From positions 248,001-312,000 of the forward strand of contig JACJNW010000023.1 in NCBI GenBank assembly GCA_014695195.1: a stretch of 64,000 bases of DNA. The letters run 5' to 3'. Each line of letters opens with the position of its first letter. Positions within the stretch are counted from its first letter, which is position 1. The stretch is from Cyanobacteria bacterium FACHB-DQ100 (GTDB lineage: Bacteria; Cyanobacteriota; Cyanobacteriia; Leptolyngbyales; Leptolyngbyaceae). The position numbers and the translations under genes are program-made. The notes under the pieces were generated by a model that worked only from the letters and a program-made list of their open reading frames with translations, did no database searches and had not been told where the DNA came from. Positions 7,913 through 16,548 of this stretch are shown piece by piece.

Positions 7913-8449
7913 ATGTCCAAAGTTCTAGAGTTTGTTGCACAACCTGATGTGAATACCTGCCAAAGTGCTTGTATTGCTAAAGTTTTAGGGACTGATGACG
8001 TTTATGGAATTCGCGCAGATTTAGACGCGATCGGTGTTGCTGGCGATCCTAGTGTGATGGGTAAATATCTTCGCCCGCGTGTCAAATCTTACGAGTTCCT
8101 TCTGACGGGATCTTTGAACGATGCTAAGGCTGCCCTTGATGATGGCTGTGTTGTAATCACTCATGGCTGGTTCAGCCATTCGGGTCATGTCATCTGCCTG
8201 GTTGGGTACGAAGCCGACCCAAATACACTCTCTTACCGTTTCATCGTTGATGATCCGTATGCAGAGTTTGATTTTTCGAGCGGTCAGTATGACACCTCCA
8301 AGTCTGGCAATAATGTACGCTACTCCAGCTACGGCATCTATGCTTACTGCGTTGCGGCAAGTGGCTATGGTGACGCGGATGCAATTTACCACCGCAAAAC
8401 ATTGCTCTCAACTGAGCAAAACGCCTGGTTTCACATCATCAAGAACTAA
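7913..8449 (+). CDS. C39-like cysteine peptidase family protein
   Basis: A 178-residue protein with the layout of peptidase family C39-like (papain-fold) proteins: a catalytic-type Cys in QPDVNTCQSACI near residue 15, a His in SHSGHVICLVGYE near residue 90, and an Asp in FIVDDPY. There is no signal peptide or bacteriocin leader-peptidase ABC transporter. I chose the ATG at 7913 because AGGAG precedes it by 8 nt; the frame is open further upstream but lacks a site. It is the first gene of a plus-strand cassette with a holin-like protein and an endolysin, so a cell-wall or phage-like lysis role is plausible but unproven. Confidence 0.7.
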   Translation: MSKVLEFVAQPDVNTCQSACIAKVLGTDDVYGIRADLDAIGVAGDPSVMGKYLRPRVKSYEFLLTGSLNDAKAALDDGCVVITHGWFSHSGHVICLVGYEADPNTLSYRFIVDDPYAEFDFSSGQYDTSKSGNNVRYSSYGIYAYCVAASGYGDADAIYHRKTLLSTEQNAWFHIIKN

Positions 8450-8526
8450 CAAACTGAATCCTCTTTGAAGGAATCTAGGGTCGCATCTCCTCAAGAACCA
8501 CAGCAATTATAAAGGAGCAACAAGTT

Positions 8527-8790
8527 ATGAAATTCTGGAATCCAGAAGTTATTCGATCGGCAACACCCCTCGTTTTAGCAGGAGTCGGAGCTGCGATTGG
8601 AATCTTAGTTGTCGTGAATAAGGATGTCGATAAAGAAAAAGCAACGGCTGCGTTTGGCTTAGCAGGAACCGCGATCGCAGGTGCTGCGGGTCTCGCTCAG
8701 TCCGGTAAAAGCGACTCTGACTTCTCGGTTAAGCAGCGAGGGGAAGATTTGGAAGTTACTACACCGAGCAAGGAATTGGTACAAGAGTGA
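8527..8790 (+). CDS. Small two-TM membrane protein, holin-like
   Basis: An 87-residue protein with two hydrophobic alanine/glycine-rich segments (about residues 12-31, PLVLAGVGAAIGILVVV, and 40-57, AFGLAGTAIAGAAGLA) separated by a charged turn (NKDVDKEK). A hydrophilic acidic tail follows. Size and topology resemble class II holins, but I see no family motif that proves it. A strong Shine-Dalgarno sequence (AAGGAG) sits just before the ATG. It lies between the C39-like gene and the GH19 endolysin, the usual neighbour of a holin. Confidence 0.65.
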   Translation: MKFWNPEVIRSATPLVLAGVGAAIGILVVVNKDVDKEKATAAFGLAGTAIAGAAGLAQSGKSDSDFSVKQRGEDLEVTTPSKELVQE

Positions 8791-8875
8791 GATCGAGGAC
8801 TCGATCGACATCCAGCGGCTCTGAAGCTGCTCACATTTGTCTACTGAAAACTCATTGGAAATTTAAGCAAAAACA

Positions 8876-9643
8876 ATGCACACAATTGTTGCTAAGACTG
8901 AGACTAAGCTAAAGAAAAAGCTGCTGGATTCATCACAGCTTGAATCGCATGAAGTTGTAATCGTTCCTGTTGGTAAATCCTACGGGGTGGTTAGCTTTGA
9001 AACTGCCGAGAATGGGCATTTCAAAGTGACACTTGCAGCTAATAGCGGAACATTCTATATGTTCAACGAACACTGGGAAGGATTAAGCAGCAGCGCAGTG
9101 CAGCCGTTCATTGCTTCTACAGCAGCAGCCCTGATCACCAAAGCGCAAGCAGAAGCAATTTTTGGCAATCCGCTCCATGACCAAGAATTTCGGGATTTGA
9201 ATGCTTGTTTAGCACGGTATGAGATTAACACTCCCGTAAGAATGCGTCACTTTCTCAGCCAGATTGCTCATGAGTCTGGTGGGCTGCGCTGGTTAAAGGA
9301 ACTTGCCGGTGGAACTGCCTATGAATTCCGCGCTGACTTGGGCAATGTGCATCCGGGAGACGGTCCGAAGTACAAAGGAGCAGGCGCAATTCAGCTTACC
9401 GGACGAGCGAACTATGCCGCTTTCGCGCAGGCGATCGGTGATCCTAAGGTGATGGAAGGCTGTGAGTATGTTGCAAAAATCTATCCTTTCTCTAGCGCTG
9501 GATTTTGGTGGCACAACAACAAGATGAATGCGTTATGTGACCGAGGTGGAACCGTTGAGGAAGTCACGTTTCGCGTCAATGGAGGTTACAACGGTTTAGA
9601 CGATCGTGAACAATACTACGAGAAAGCCAGAAAGGTCATTTAG
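8876..9643 (+). CDS. GH19 chitinase-type endolysin
   Basis: A 255-residue glycoside hydrolase. Residues 1-70 form a small SH3-like or wall-binding domain ([20 protein letters not shown]). The catalytic domain begins around residue 90 with the helical [12 protein letters not shown] segment (the Glu is the general acid of GH19) and continues with [18 protein letters not shown], a GH19 substrate-cleft signature, and [13 protein letters not shown] near the end. Phage and cyanobacterial members cleave peptidoglycan or chitin. There is no secretion signal, as for a holin-released endolysin. It follows the holin-like gene by 85 nt. Confidence 0.85.
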   Translation: MHTIVAKTETKLKKKLLDSSQLESHEVVIVPVGKSYGVVSFETAENGHFKVTLAANSGTFYMFNEHWEGLSSSAVQPFIASTAAALITKAQAEAIFGNPLHDQEFRDLNACLARYEINTPVRMRHFLSQIAHESGGLRWLKELAGGTAYEFRADLGNVHPGDGPKYKGAGAIQLTGRANYAAFAQAIGDPKVMEGCEYVAKIYPFSSAGFWWHNNKMNALCDRGGTVEEVTFRVNGGYNGLDDREQYYEKARKVI

Positions 9644-9761
9644 CTTACGGGGTGACAGACAGGCTAGAAAGTGCGATCGCCAACTCAACATCAACGATCG
9701 CACTGCTTCTGAGCAAAGCATTACGTTAACGAATCTCATTCAAGCTTTTGAGGTACTAGAC

Positions 9762-11096
9762 ATGAACGGAAATACACTGCCCAAATTAGACTTTACACAT
9801 CCTGAGAACTCTGTACATCCTGGTGAGCTTGAGCGCTTGCAGAAGGAAATTAATAAGCTGATTCCCATTTCGGATGCGCTAGTGTCGTTGATTAAGCTAC
9901 GTGCAATCTCGATCGGAACGCCAAGTAAGGTTAATCACAAGCCAATTGGATGGCAGTTACGTTTAGGCCCGGTGCGCGTCTCGATCGGAACGCCAAGTAA
10001 GCCGAATTGCCGATCAAAATCTACATCTGATTCCAATTACCTTAAGTCGGAGAATGAAGCTGATTATGAGCCTCTGTTGAATTTAGCAGCTCCTGTAAAT
10101 TCCGTTTGCTTAAAGCAATACAGCAATCAATTGAATGATCTTTGGTCTACTCCTGATGCTGATGATACTAAGGTAAGAAAGCAATTAGCAGATCTCAAAA
10201 ACAAGGTTGATTTGATTTATCAGAGATTAAATGGTCTTTTTAATAACTCGATCGGGCCAATCTCAATCAGAGAAAAAGTTATTAAAATGTATGTCTCTAA
10301 GATTGGTCATTTAGAGTTTAAAAAAGAAGCAGAAAGTAACTGCGAAATTATTAGTATGTTACTTGAATCTATTAGTCATCTTCTAGAAACTACCGAATAT
10401 CCTCCTAAAGATTCAGCGACGATTTGTACAACAAAACTATTAAAACTGGATGTACTAGACGATAACGATAGAGCTAATGCAGTGATTGGGGACATGATTG
10501 CGATCGAACTTCGTCGATTACACGTTGAGCAATTAGTTAAGAAAGATCGGAGACGCCGTACTAAAACGCTTTCAATGGTCACTGGCTATATTCTTTTCAT
10601 TGCAACTTGCATTATCATTTTGCCACTGCTCACAACAATTTTTCCAAAACTTTCTGATATTTCTTTTCTTGGATTTATCAAGGTTTTTAACGTTATTAAC
10701 TCAAATCAACCTTTGGCTGAACATAACATTCACCTTCTAGGAATTCCGGCAGCGGTTATCATTTGGAGCTTTATTGGTAGTTTTGCTGCAACAATTCATC
10801 GATTTAATCGTAAGTCTGTCTACTTTTTCGATGATGCAACTAAATGGATGATTACTCGTCATGTTCAAGGCATTGTTCTAAGCTCTGCATTTTATTTGAT
10901 TTTGACTTCGGGATTGTTTCTACCTTCTAGCGGCGATAATCAAATTACAGGGAAGGTAATCCTTGTATTATCGTTTTTGATTGGCTTTAGCGATCGCTTT
11001 GTAGATAGTGTTTTTAACACATTAATCGAACGGTATTCGGGAAAATCAAAATCATCGGAGCAGAAATCGAATCTGGACGATCGAGATTCTGAATAA
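9762..11096 (+). CDS. Four-TM membrane protein with long cytoplasmic N-terminus, unknown
   Basis: A 444-residue protein I cannot place in a family. The first roughly 265 residues are polar and helical, ending in a basic stretch (KKDRRRRTK). Four transmembrane segments follow at about 271-293, 323-348, 367-387 and 396-415, the last with GFSDRF. The start at 9762 has GAGG 8 nt upstream; an upstream ATG at 9606 lies within the endolysin frame. Near residues 50-80 a 23-bp sequence is repeated 72 bp apart in frame, giving SIGTPSK twice. It is the last gene of the cassette that starts at 7913. A/T-richer codons and low resemblance to housekeeping neighbours suggest an acquired gene. Confidence 0.6.
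   Translation: MNGNTLPKLDFTHPENSVHPGELERLQKEINKLIPISDALVSLIKLRAISIGTPSKVNHKPIGWQLRLGPVRVSIGTPSKPNCRSKSTSDSNYLKSENEADYEPLLNLAAPVNSVCLKQYSNQLNDLWSTPDADDTKVRKQLADLKNKVDLIYQRLNGLFNNSIGPISIREKVIKMYVSKIGHLEFKKEAESNCEIISMLLESISHLLETTEYPPKDSATICTTKLLKLDVLDDNDRANAVIGDMIAIELRRLHVEQLVKKDRRRRTKTLSMVTGYILFIATCIIILPLLTTIFPKLSDISFLGFIKVFNVINSNQPLAEHNIHLLGIPAAVIIWSFIGSFAATIHRFNRKSVYFFDDATKWMITRHVQGIVLSSAFYLILTSGLFLPSSGDNQITGKVILVLSFLIGFSDRFVDSVFNTLIERYSGKSKSSEQKSNLDDRDSE
9907..10001 (+). repeat. Pair of 23-bp direct repeats inside the four-TM gene
   Basis: Identical 23-mers at 9907-9929 and 9979-10001 begin TCTCGATCGGAACG. The offset is 72 bp, 24 codons, so SIGTPSK is encoded twice. This is probably an in-frame partial duplication with later divergence of the intervening codons. 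Confidence 0.8.
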
Positions 11097-11151
11097 AATG
11101 CAACGCCCGAATTCCATTCGATAGGCATCCGCAACCCGTGCAAAGGTCTAA

Positions 11152-11727
11152 TTAATCCGGCATCGCAAAGCCTGTTATTAGATCGCGGATATACAAGCCC
11201 AACACTAGCGAATTCATCACTTCATCCCAAACAGGCGTGAGCTTTTCTGCTTGATCTGCCCAGTAATCAAACGTGATCAGACATTGAATCCTTGAGCCAA
11301 GCCCGACACAAATCCGGGAATAGGCTTCGCGATTTTCGTTCGGATCGATGAACTTAATTTGTATCCAGGCAATTCGAGCAGTTTGGCGTTTTAGTGTGAT
11401 AACTTCGCTTTGCTCGATCACATCGCGCCGGTCTTCGATCGCAATCTTTTTTACGGTATGCGCGAGTGGAAACAAGCTCCAATCGTTTTCGGGCAGGTGG
11501 TTGTAAGAAACTTCCAGCCGACAGTCGTCGTTTGGCGGTGGCGCGTCATGGAAGCAAAAAGATTTTTCATCGGGTTCAAAATGCCAATCTTGCGGCACAT
11601 CAAATCGCACGGCACCCCGCCCCGCCACAAAAATTTTGTAGCCTGGTTTAGAGTTCCAGCCGTGATTGTCGCTCATTTGCAGCGTTTCTTTGATCCACTC
11701 TGGCTTGCCTTTTTTGCGTTTAGACAT
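11152..11727 (-). CDS. Conserved hypothetical protein
   Basis: A 191-residue soluble protein. The N-terminus is basic (MSKRKKGKPEW). Mixed alpha/beta sequence follows with FDVPQDWHFEP, FCFHDAPPPNDDCRLEVSYN and LITFDYWADQAEKLTPVWDEVM, which resembles proteins that measure a stress-like or lipoprotein domain, but I do not recognise a family with certainty. No signal peptide. Convergent with the four-TM gene (55-nt gap) and 73 nt downstream of the decarboxylase gene on the same strand. Function unknown. Confidence 0.7.
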   Translation of the reverse strand: MSKRKKGKPEWIKETLQMSDNHGWNSKPGYKIFVAGRGAVRFDVPQDWHFEPDEKSFCFHDAPPPNDDCRLEVSYNHLPENDWSLFPLAHTVKKIAIEDRRDVIEQSEVITLKRQTARIAWIQIKFIDPNENREAYSRICVGLGSRIQCLITFDYWADQAEKLTPVWDEVMNSLVLGLYIRDLITGFAMPD

Positions 11728-11800
11728 AAAGAAACCACGATCGCGTCAAATCACATCGTAAAACATGATTTTCACGATCGCGGTTGATCTTCTGCAATCT

Positions 11801-12937
11801 TCACCCAACTCTGGAGCGATAATCCTCGTAGCCAAACTGCCGCCACAGTTCAAACGATCCATCTCGCTTGAGGCAGCCGATCGCGGGGTGAGCTACTCCG
11901 TTGAACATCGTGGTTTTAACCATCGTGTAGTGCATCATGTCTTCAAACACAATGCGATCGCCGATCGAGAGGGGTTGATCGAACTGATAATCTCCGAGGA
12001 AATCCCCAGCTAAACAGCTTGATCCACCCAAACGATACCCGACTTTTCCAGCTTCCAGCACCGAAGCACCGACAATTGCAGGCTGATACGGCATCTCTAA
12101 GCAGTCAGGCATATGAGCGCTAAATGACACATCTAGCATGACGTGAGTGAGATCCTGAACCGGAATCAGATCTAGAACTGTGCTCAATAAGAATCCGGTT
12201 TGCCAGACGATCGCAGACCCCGGCTCTAAGTACAACTGCAAATGCGGATAGCGATCGTGAAATGCAGAAAGCACTGCGATCGCGTGATCCACATCATAAG
12301 TTTCATGCGTCATCAGATGCCCGCCGCCCAGATTCAACCACTGAATCTGAGGCAGCAAGTGACCATAGTGCTGCTCAATCTGAAGCAGAGTCTTTTCTAA
12401 CGCAAAAGAATCGCTTTCACAGAGATTGTGCGATAGAAAGCCACTGATGCCATTGGGTAAGCGATCGCCCAATTGCTCCGGCAAAACTCCTAAACGTGAT
12501 CCAGGCTGACACGGGTTATAGAGCGCAGTTTTGACCGGGGAATACAACGGATTAATCCGCAGTCCGATCGATGTAGACTCTGCCAACGATCGCGATCTTT
12601 CCCACTGGCTTAATGAATTAAACGTCAGATGAGAAGCACGATCGAACAATTCCGGCAAATCCTGATCGCGATAGGCAGGCGAGTAAACGTGCAGCGCACC
12701 GCCAAACTCTTCTGCTGCTAACCGAGCTTCCCAGAGCGAACTTGCCGAAGCACCGGCGAGAGACTTCCGAATCATCGGAAAACTATGAAACAGTGCATAC
12801 CCCTTCAGCGCCAGTAGCACTTTCACGGGAGCCGATCGCTGGACTCGCTCAAACACTTGTAAATTGCGCTCAAGCCGCGCTTCATCCAGCACAAAGCAAG
12901 GCGACGGAATCGTCGCCAAAGTTGTATTGTCAATCAT
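11801..12937 (-). CDS. nspC: Carboxynorspermidine decarboxylase
   Basis: A 378-residue PLP enzyme of the alanine-racemase-like fold (fold type III) that decarboxylates carboxy(nor)spermidine to (nor)spermidine. PLP lysine is in LLALKGYALF near residue 45. Other marks are SASSLWEARLA, FLSHNLCESD, the phosphate-binding LNLGGGHLMT, LYLEPGSAIVWQ and the second-subunit motif GSSCLAGDFLGDY, where the Cys is typical of NspC. The upstream gene makes its substrate and ends 2 nt before this start, so the pair is one transcription unit. Confidence 0.92.
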   Translation of the reverse strand: MIDNTTLATIPSPCFVLDEARLERNLQVFERVQRSAPVKVLLALKGYALFHSFPMIRKSLAGASASSLWEARLAAEEFGGALHVYSPAYRDQDLPELFDRASHLTFNSLSQWERSRSLAESTSIGLRINPLYSPVKTALYNPCQPGSRLGVLPEQLGDRLPNGISGFLSHNLCESDSFALEKTLLQIEQHYGHLLPQIQWLNLGGGHLMTHETYDVDHAIAVLSAFHDRYPHLQLYLEPGSAIVWQTGFLLSTVLDLIPVQDLTHVMLDVSFSAHMPDCLEMPYQPAIVGASVLEAGKVGYRLGGSSCLAGDFLGDYQFDQPLSIGDRIVFEDMMHYTMVKTTMFNGVAHPAIGCLKRDGSFELWRQFGYEDYRSRVG

Positions 12938-12939
12938 CG

Positions 12940-14139
12940 CTAGACCTCCGCAAACGGCGAGGGATGTCCAATCACTTCATGCCACGGTAAACCAAGCGCT
13001 CCGATTCGCTGCATAAAGGGATCAGGATCAAGCTGCTCGACGTTGAACACTCCTGGTTTTTGCCAAGCGCCGTTTACTACCATCAAGGCTCCGAGCGCTG
13101 CTGGAACTCCGGTCGTATAAGAAATCGCTTGCGCTCCGACTTCTTGGTAAGCCTTGGCGTGATCGCAGTTGTTGTAGATGTAATACTGCTGCGGTTTGCC
13201 GTTTTTGATGCCGCGCAGATGACAGCCGATCGAGGTCTGCCCCGTGTAGTTTGCTGCCAGCGAAGATGGATCAGGCAAAAGCTTTTTCAGGAGTTTCAAA
13301 GGAATCACAGGTGTTCCTTCATAATCAACGGGATCAATCCGAGTCAAACCCAGGTTTTGCAGCACATCTAGATAAGTGAGATAGCTCTGGGAAAAGGTCA
13401 TCCAGAATCGCGCTCGCTTTAGGGTTGGAATATGTTTGACCAGCGATTCGAGTTCTTCGTGATAGAGCAAGTAGGACTCACGATCGCCAATCTCCGGATA
13501 CTCGATCGACTGGTGCATCGACAACGGCGGTACCGTGACCCATTCGCCTTTTTCGTAGTAGCGTCCGGGTTGCGTAATCTCGCGAATATTGATTTCTGGG
13601 TTGAAGTTCGTTGCAAAGGCGCGACCATGGCTCCCAGCATTGCAATCCACGATATCGAGTTCGTGAATCTCATCAAAATGATGTTTGAGAGCATGGGCGG
13701 TAAAGATGCCCGTCACACCGGGATCAAAACCGCAGCCGAGAATGGCGGTTAGTCCAGCCTCAAAAAAGCGCTCTTGGTACGCCCACTGCCAGCGATATTC
13801 AAATTTGGGATTGTCGGGAGGCTCGTAATTTGCCGTATCGAGATAGTGTACGCCTGCTTGCAGACACGCATCCATCAGCGCGAGATCTTGATAAGGCAAT
13901 GCTACGTTAATCAGAATATCGGGGCGAAACGTCTCCAGCAGCTTTAGGGTTTCGGGCACGTCATCCGCATCGAGTTGTGCGGTCTGAATGGACTTTGTAG
14001 AAATACTCTGGGCGATCCGATTACATCGCTCTAGAGTCCGGCTGGCGAGTAGGATTTGATCAAACTCTTCCAGTGCAGCAAGTTTGTGAGTAACAACGCG
14101 GCTCACCCCACCCGCTCCAACGACCATCACTCGTGCCAT
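12940..14139 (-). CDS. Carboxynorspermidine synthase (saccharopine dehydrogenase family)
   Basis: A 399-residue NADPH-dependent enzyme that condenses aspartate semialdehyde with a diamine (putrescine or diaminopropane) to carboxy(nor)spermidine. The N-terminal Rossmann motif is VVGAGGVSRVVTHKLA. Then come INVALPYQDLALMDACL, HYLDTANYEP and ILGCGFDPGVTGIFTAHA, which distinguishes this branch from lysine-pathway saccharopine dehydrogenases. It is followed after 2 nt by nspC. Together they give the spermidine route that avoids decarboxylated SAM. An ATG at 14139 is preceded by AAGGAG. Confidence 0.92.
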   Translation of the reverse strand: MARVMVVGAGGVSRVVTHKLAALEEFDQILLASRTLERCNRIAQSISTKSIQTAQLDADDVPETLKLLETFRPDILINVALPYQDLALMDACLQAGVHYLDTANYEPPDNPKFEYRWQWAYQERFFEAGLTAILGCGFDPGVTGIFTAHALKHHFDEIHELDIVDCNAGSHGRAFATNFNPEINIREITQPGRYYEKGEWVTVPPLSMHQSIEYPEIGDRESYLLYHEELESLVKHIPTLKRARFWMTFSQSYLTYLDVLQNLGLTRIDPVDYEGTPVIPLKLLKKLLPDPSSLAANYTGQTSIGCHLRGIKNGKPQQYYIYNNCDHAKAYQEVGAQAISYTTGVPAALGALMVVNGAWQKPGVFNVEQLDPDPFMQRIGALGLPWHEVIGHPSPFAEV

Positions 14140-14451
14140 TTTTTCTCCTTAAATTAAGTCGGTTTTGGGAGTGCTATCAGTTCCCCTAATTAGGTCAGAC
14201 ACATCATTATGCCATGTGATTTTATTTGATGTGGAATTTGTATGAGGCAAAGACGGAAAATACTGCTGTGGATTTAGTTCTCTCGACGATCGCCTCAGCG
14301 ATCGAGCTTAGATTTCGGTTGCTCGACAGATTTGCTCACCTGATTTTTACCCTAGCTGCATCAAGCCGTAGCTTTACGGAGGTCATTCTTGAAGATGCGT
14401 GCATATTGGTAGGAGTTTTCCGTTTAAGCCCTGAATTCGAGAGAAACCACG
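14140..14451. other. Divergent intergenic region, 312 bp
   Basis: Separates the polyamine operon (minus) from the methyltransferase gene (plus), so it must hold both promoters. I see no clear -35/-10 pair, terminator or RNA gene. A plus-strand open frame at 14226-14477 has no site, low complexity and runs into the methyltransferase, and is not counted as a gene. Confidence 0.5.
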
Positions 14452-15777
14452 ATGACAATGACTCCGCTCAAGTCTGACTTTTTAGAGAAGATGCGTCAGC
14501 AGTTCGACAATGCTCCGTATCCCAGAATCCCCTTAGAAGAGTTTCCCAAAAATCCAAGAGCACTCTATATTCACAGCCTGGTCACTGCTTACTATCGTCG
14601 GAATCAAAAAGTAGTGACTCCGGCTGGAAAACTGATTTTAGATGCGGGTTGTGGAACCGGATATAAGTCCTTGGAATTGGCGATCGCGAATCCGGGCGCG
14701 AAAATTGTCGGAATTGATCTGTCTCCGGCATCGGTGGATTTAGCCCGGAAGCGATTGCAGTACCACAACATCGAGAATGTCGAGTTTCACGCGATCGCGC
14801 TTGAAGATCTGCCCAGTCTGGGAATGCAGTTCGACTACATTAATAATGATGAAGTGCTGTATTTGTTGCCTGATCCGATCGCGGGATTGAAGGCGATGAA
14901 AGAAGTGCTGAAGCCGGACGGAATTCTTCGCACAAACTTTCATAGTTCATTGCAACGAATAATTTATCATCGCGCTCAGAAATTCTTTAAGCAGCTTGGC
15001 TTTATGGCTAGACCTGAACCTGAAGCTGAAGTAAAACTTGTGCGAGAAATAGTGAAATGCCTGAAAAATGATGTGTTCGTGAAACAGTATGGTTGGAATT
15101 CAAATTTTGAAACCAGCGATGAGGCAGTTTTAGCGAACTATCTGCTTGACGGGGATAAAGGCTGGACAATCCTAGAGTTGTTTGAAGCGATCGAGAGCGT
15201 GGGACTAGAACTAATCTCAATGGTGAATTGGCGGGAATGGGATTTGCTCTCACTGTTTAATGACATTGGTGAATTGCCATTTAATGTGATGATGGGTTTT
15301 TCAGATCAGTCGATCGCGCAACAGCTTCATCTCTACGAGTTATTGAATCCTCGCCATCGATTGCTAGATGTTTGGTGTGGATTGCCTGGACAATCACAAC
15401 AATATGAGTCGATCTCAGAATGGAGCGATGAAGCTTGGCAAACTGCGATTGTGCATCTACCTTTGCATCTAATTACCGATGAGTTTCGCGCAGCCTTAAA
15501 GAGCTGTGCGACTGAGGCGAAAATTTTTGAGATGAATCGCTTTTGTCCACTGACTGATGAATCGATTGTGATTGATAGTCAAGGGACAGGATGCTTGCTG
15601 CCGCTATTAGAGAAATCACGATCGGTGCGGGAATTAGTTCAATGGTGGCAGAAGTTGAGACCGATTGATCTAGTGACTTTGGAACCGACCTCAGAAGCCG
15701 AAGCATTGGCGCGGGTGAAAGAATTGTTACAGCCTTTAGAAGAAAGCGGCTATGTCATGATCGAGAGTGGTGTTTAG
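14452..15777 (+). CDS. Class I SAM-dependent methyltransferase with C-terminal extension
   Basis: A 441-residue protein. The methyltransferase domain (residues about 55-180) has motif I LDAGCGTGYKSLELA, motif II VGIDLSPASVDLARKR, an NVEFHAIALEDLP segment, YINNDEVLYLLPDP and LKPDGILRTNFHS. The C-terminal half has no match I recognise; helical segments and PL/DE-rich turns suggest a substrate or partner domain. The related arrangement in other cyanobacteria is a methyltransferase near pilin or glycosylation genes. It sits about 125 nt upstream of a prepilin gene. The target (sugar, lipid or protein) cannot be told from sequence. Confidence 0.82.
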   Translation: MTMTPLKSDFLEKMRQQFDNAPYPRIPLEEFPKNPRALYIHSLVTAYYRRNQKVVTPAGKLILDAGCGTGYKSLELAIANPGAKIVGIDLSPASVDLARKRLQYHNIENVEFHAIALEDLPSLGMQFDYINNDEVLYLLPDPIAGLKAMKEVLKPDGILRTNFHSSLQRIIYHRAQKFFKQLGFMARPEPEAEVKLVREIVKCLKNDVFVKQYGWNSNFETSDEAVLANYLLDGDKGWTILELFEAIESVGLELISMVNWREWDLLSLFNDIGELPFNVMMGFSDQSIAQQLHLYELLNPRHRLLDVWCGLPGQSQQYESISEWSDEAWQTAIVHLPLHLITDEFRAALKSCATEAKIFEMNRFCPLTDESIVIDSQGTGCLLPLLEKSRSVRELVQWWQKLRPIDLVTLEPTSEAEALARVKELLQPLEESGYVMIESGV

Positions 15778-15903
15778 TGATTCGCCAAATTCGGATTCAA
15801 GATTTTCTCACTTCAGGTGATATCAAATCTGATCACGCTGGGCAGATTAGATTCAGGCGTTAGAAGTTCAAACAAACCACACCTTAAAGGAGAAGCGTCT
15901 CTC

Positions 15904-16446
15904 ATGAAATCTGAATTGAAGGCAAAGTTCCTCAGCCACTTGGTCTCGAAAAAAAGAGAAGGTGGTTTCACCCTGATTGAATTGCTCGTTGTAATCATCA
16001 TCATCGGTATTCTGTCGGCGATCGCGCTTCCTTCGTTCTTGAACCAGGCAAACAAAGGTAAGCAATCTGAAGCGAAGCAATATGTTGGTACAGTGCTTCG
16101 GACTCAGCAAGCGTTCTACATGGAGAAAAGCCGCTTCGCAAGCAACTTGGCTGATATGTCCCAGCCTGTTGCTGACTCGACTACAAACTACAACTACTCC
16201 ACCACTGGCTCTGCTGCTGGTGCCGCCACCCCCGCAACTCATAGCTTGAGCTTGGGAACCTCTAAAGTGACCGCACTTCGCTCCTATGGTGGAACTGTTG
16301 TCTTGACGACGAACTCCACCACCAGTGAAACAAATACGACTGGAATTCTGTGCGAAAACAACGCTCCTGGAACTACAGCAGTCGCCGTTGGTACTGTTAG
16401 CGGTACTACCCTTGCTTGTGGTAGTGGCTCCACTCAAGCTCAGTAA
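15904..16446 (+). CDS. Type IV prepilin-like protein (PilA family)
   Basis: A 180-residue prepilin. A 21-residue leader ending in KKREGG precedes the cleavage site G|FTLIELLVV; Glu is at mature position 5, and a 20-residue hydrophobic helix follows (VIIIIGILSAIALPSF). The mature part has AKQYVGTVLRTQQAFYMEK, typical of cyanobacterial PilA, and a tail very rich in Ser, Thr, Ala and Gly, with two cysteines near the C-terminus (ILCENN, LACGS) that could form the D-loop disulphide. The ATG at 15904 has AAAGGAG upstream. A strong terminator follows. The neighbouring O-GlcNAc-transferase-like gene suggests the Ser/Thr tail may be glycosylated (inference). The organism's main pilin versus a minor paralogue cannot be decided. 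Confidence 0.9.
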   Translation: MKSELKAKFLSHLVSKKREGGFTLIELLVVIIIIGILSAIALPSFLNQANKGKQSEAKQYVGTVLRTQQAFYMEKSRFASNLADMSQPVADSTTNYNYSTTGSAAGAATPATHSLSLGTSKVTALRSYGGTVVLTTNSTTSETNTTGILCENNAPGTTAVAVGTVSGTTLACGSGSTQAQ

Positions 16447-16475
16447 TTTAGCCTAAAGCTCAAATTGCTTAATCC

Positions 16476-16514
16476 GAAAGTGAGTAGATTCTCTCTGCTC
16501 ACTTTCCTTTTTTT
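16476..16514 (+). terminator. Rho-independent terminator after the prepilin gene
   Basis: A perfect stem GAAAGTGAG / CTCACTTTC (arms 16476-16484 and 16498-16506) with a 13-nt loop is followed by a run of eight T, 29 nt after the stop codon. It makes the prepilin a separate high-expression transcript from the downstream gene. Confidence 0.88.
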
Positions 16515-16548
16515 CGTCTACTATGTCCGAAATTGCATCAGCCTCCGT

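Noticed and set aside
14226-14477. 83-aa plus-strand open frame before the methyltransferase
   Set aside because: No ribosome-binding site, unusual composition, and it overlaps the real start at 14452.
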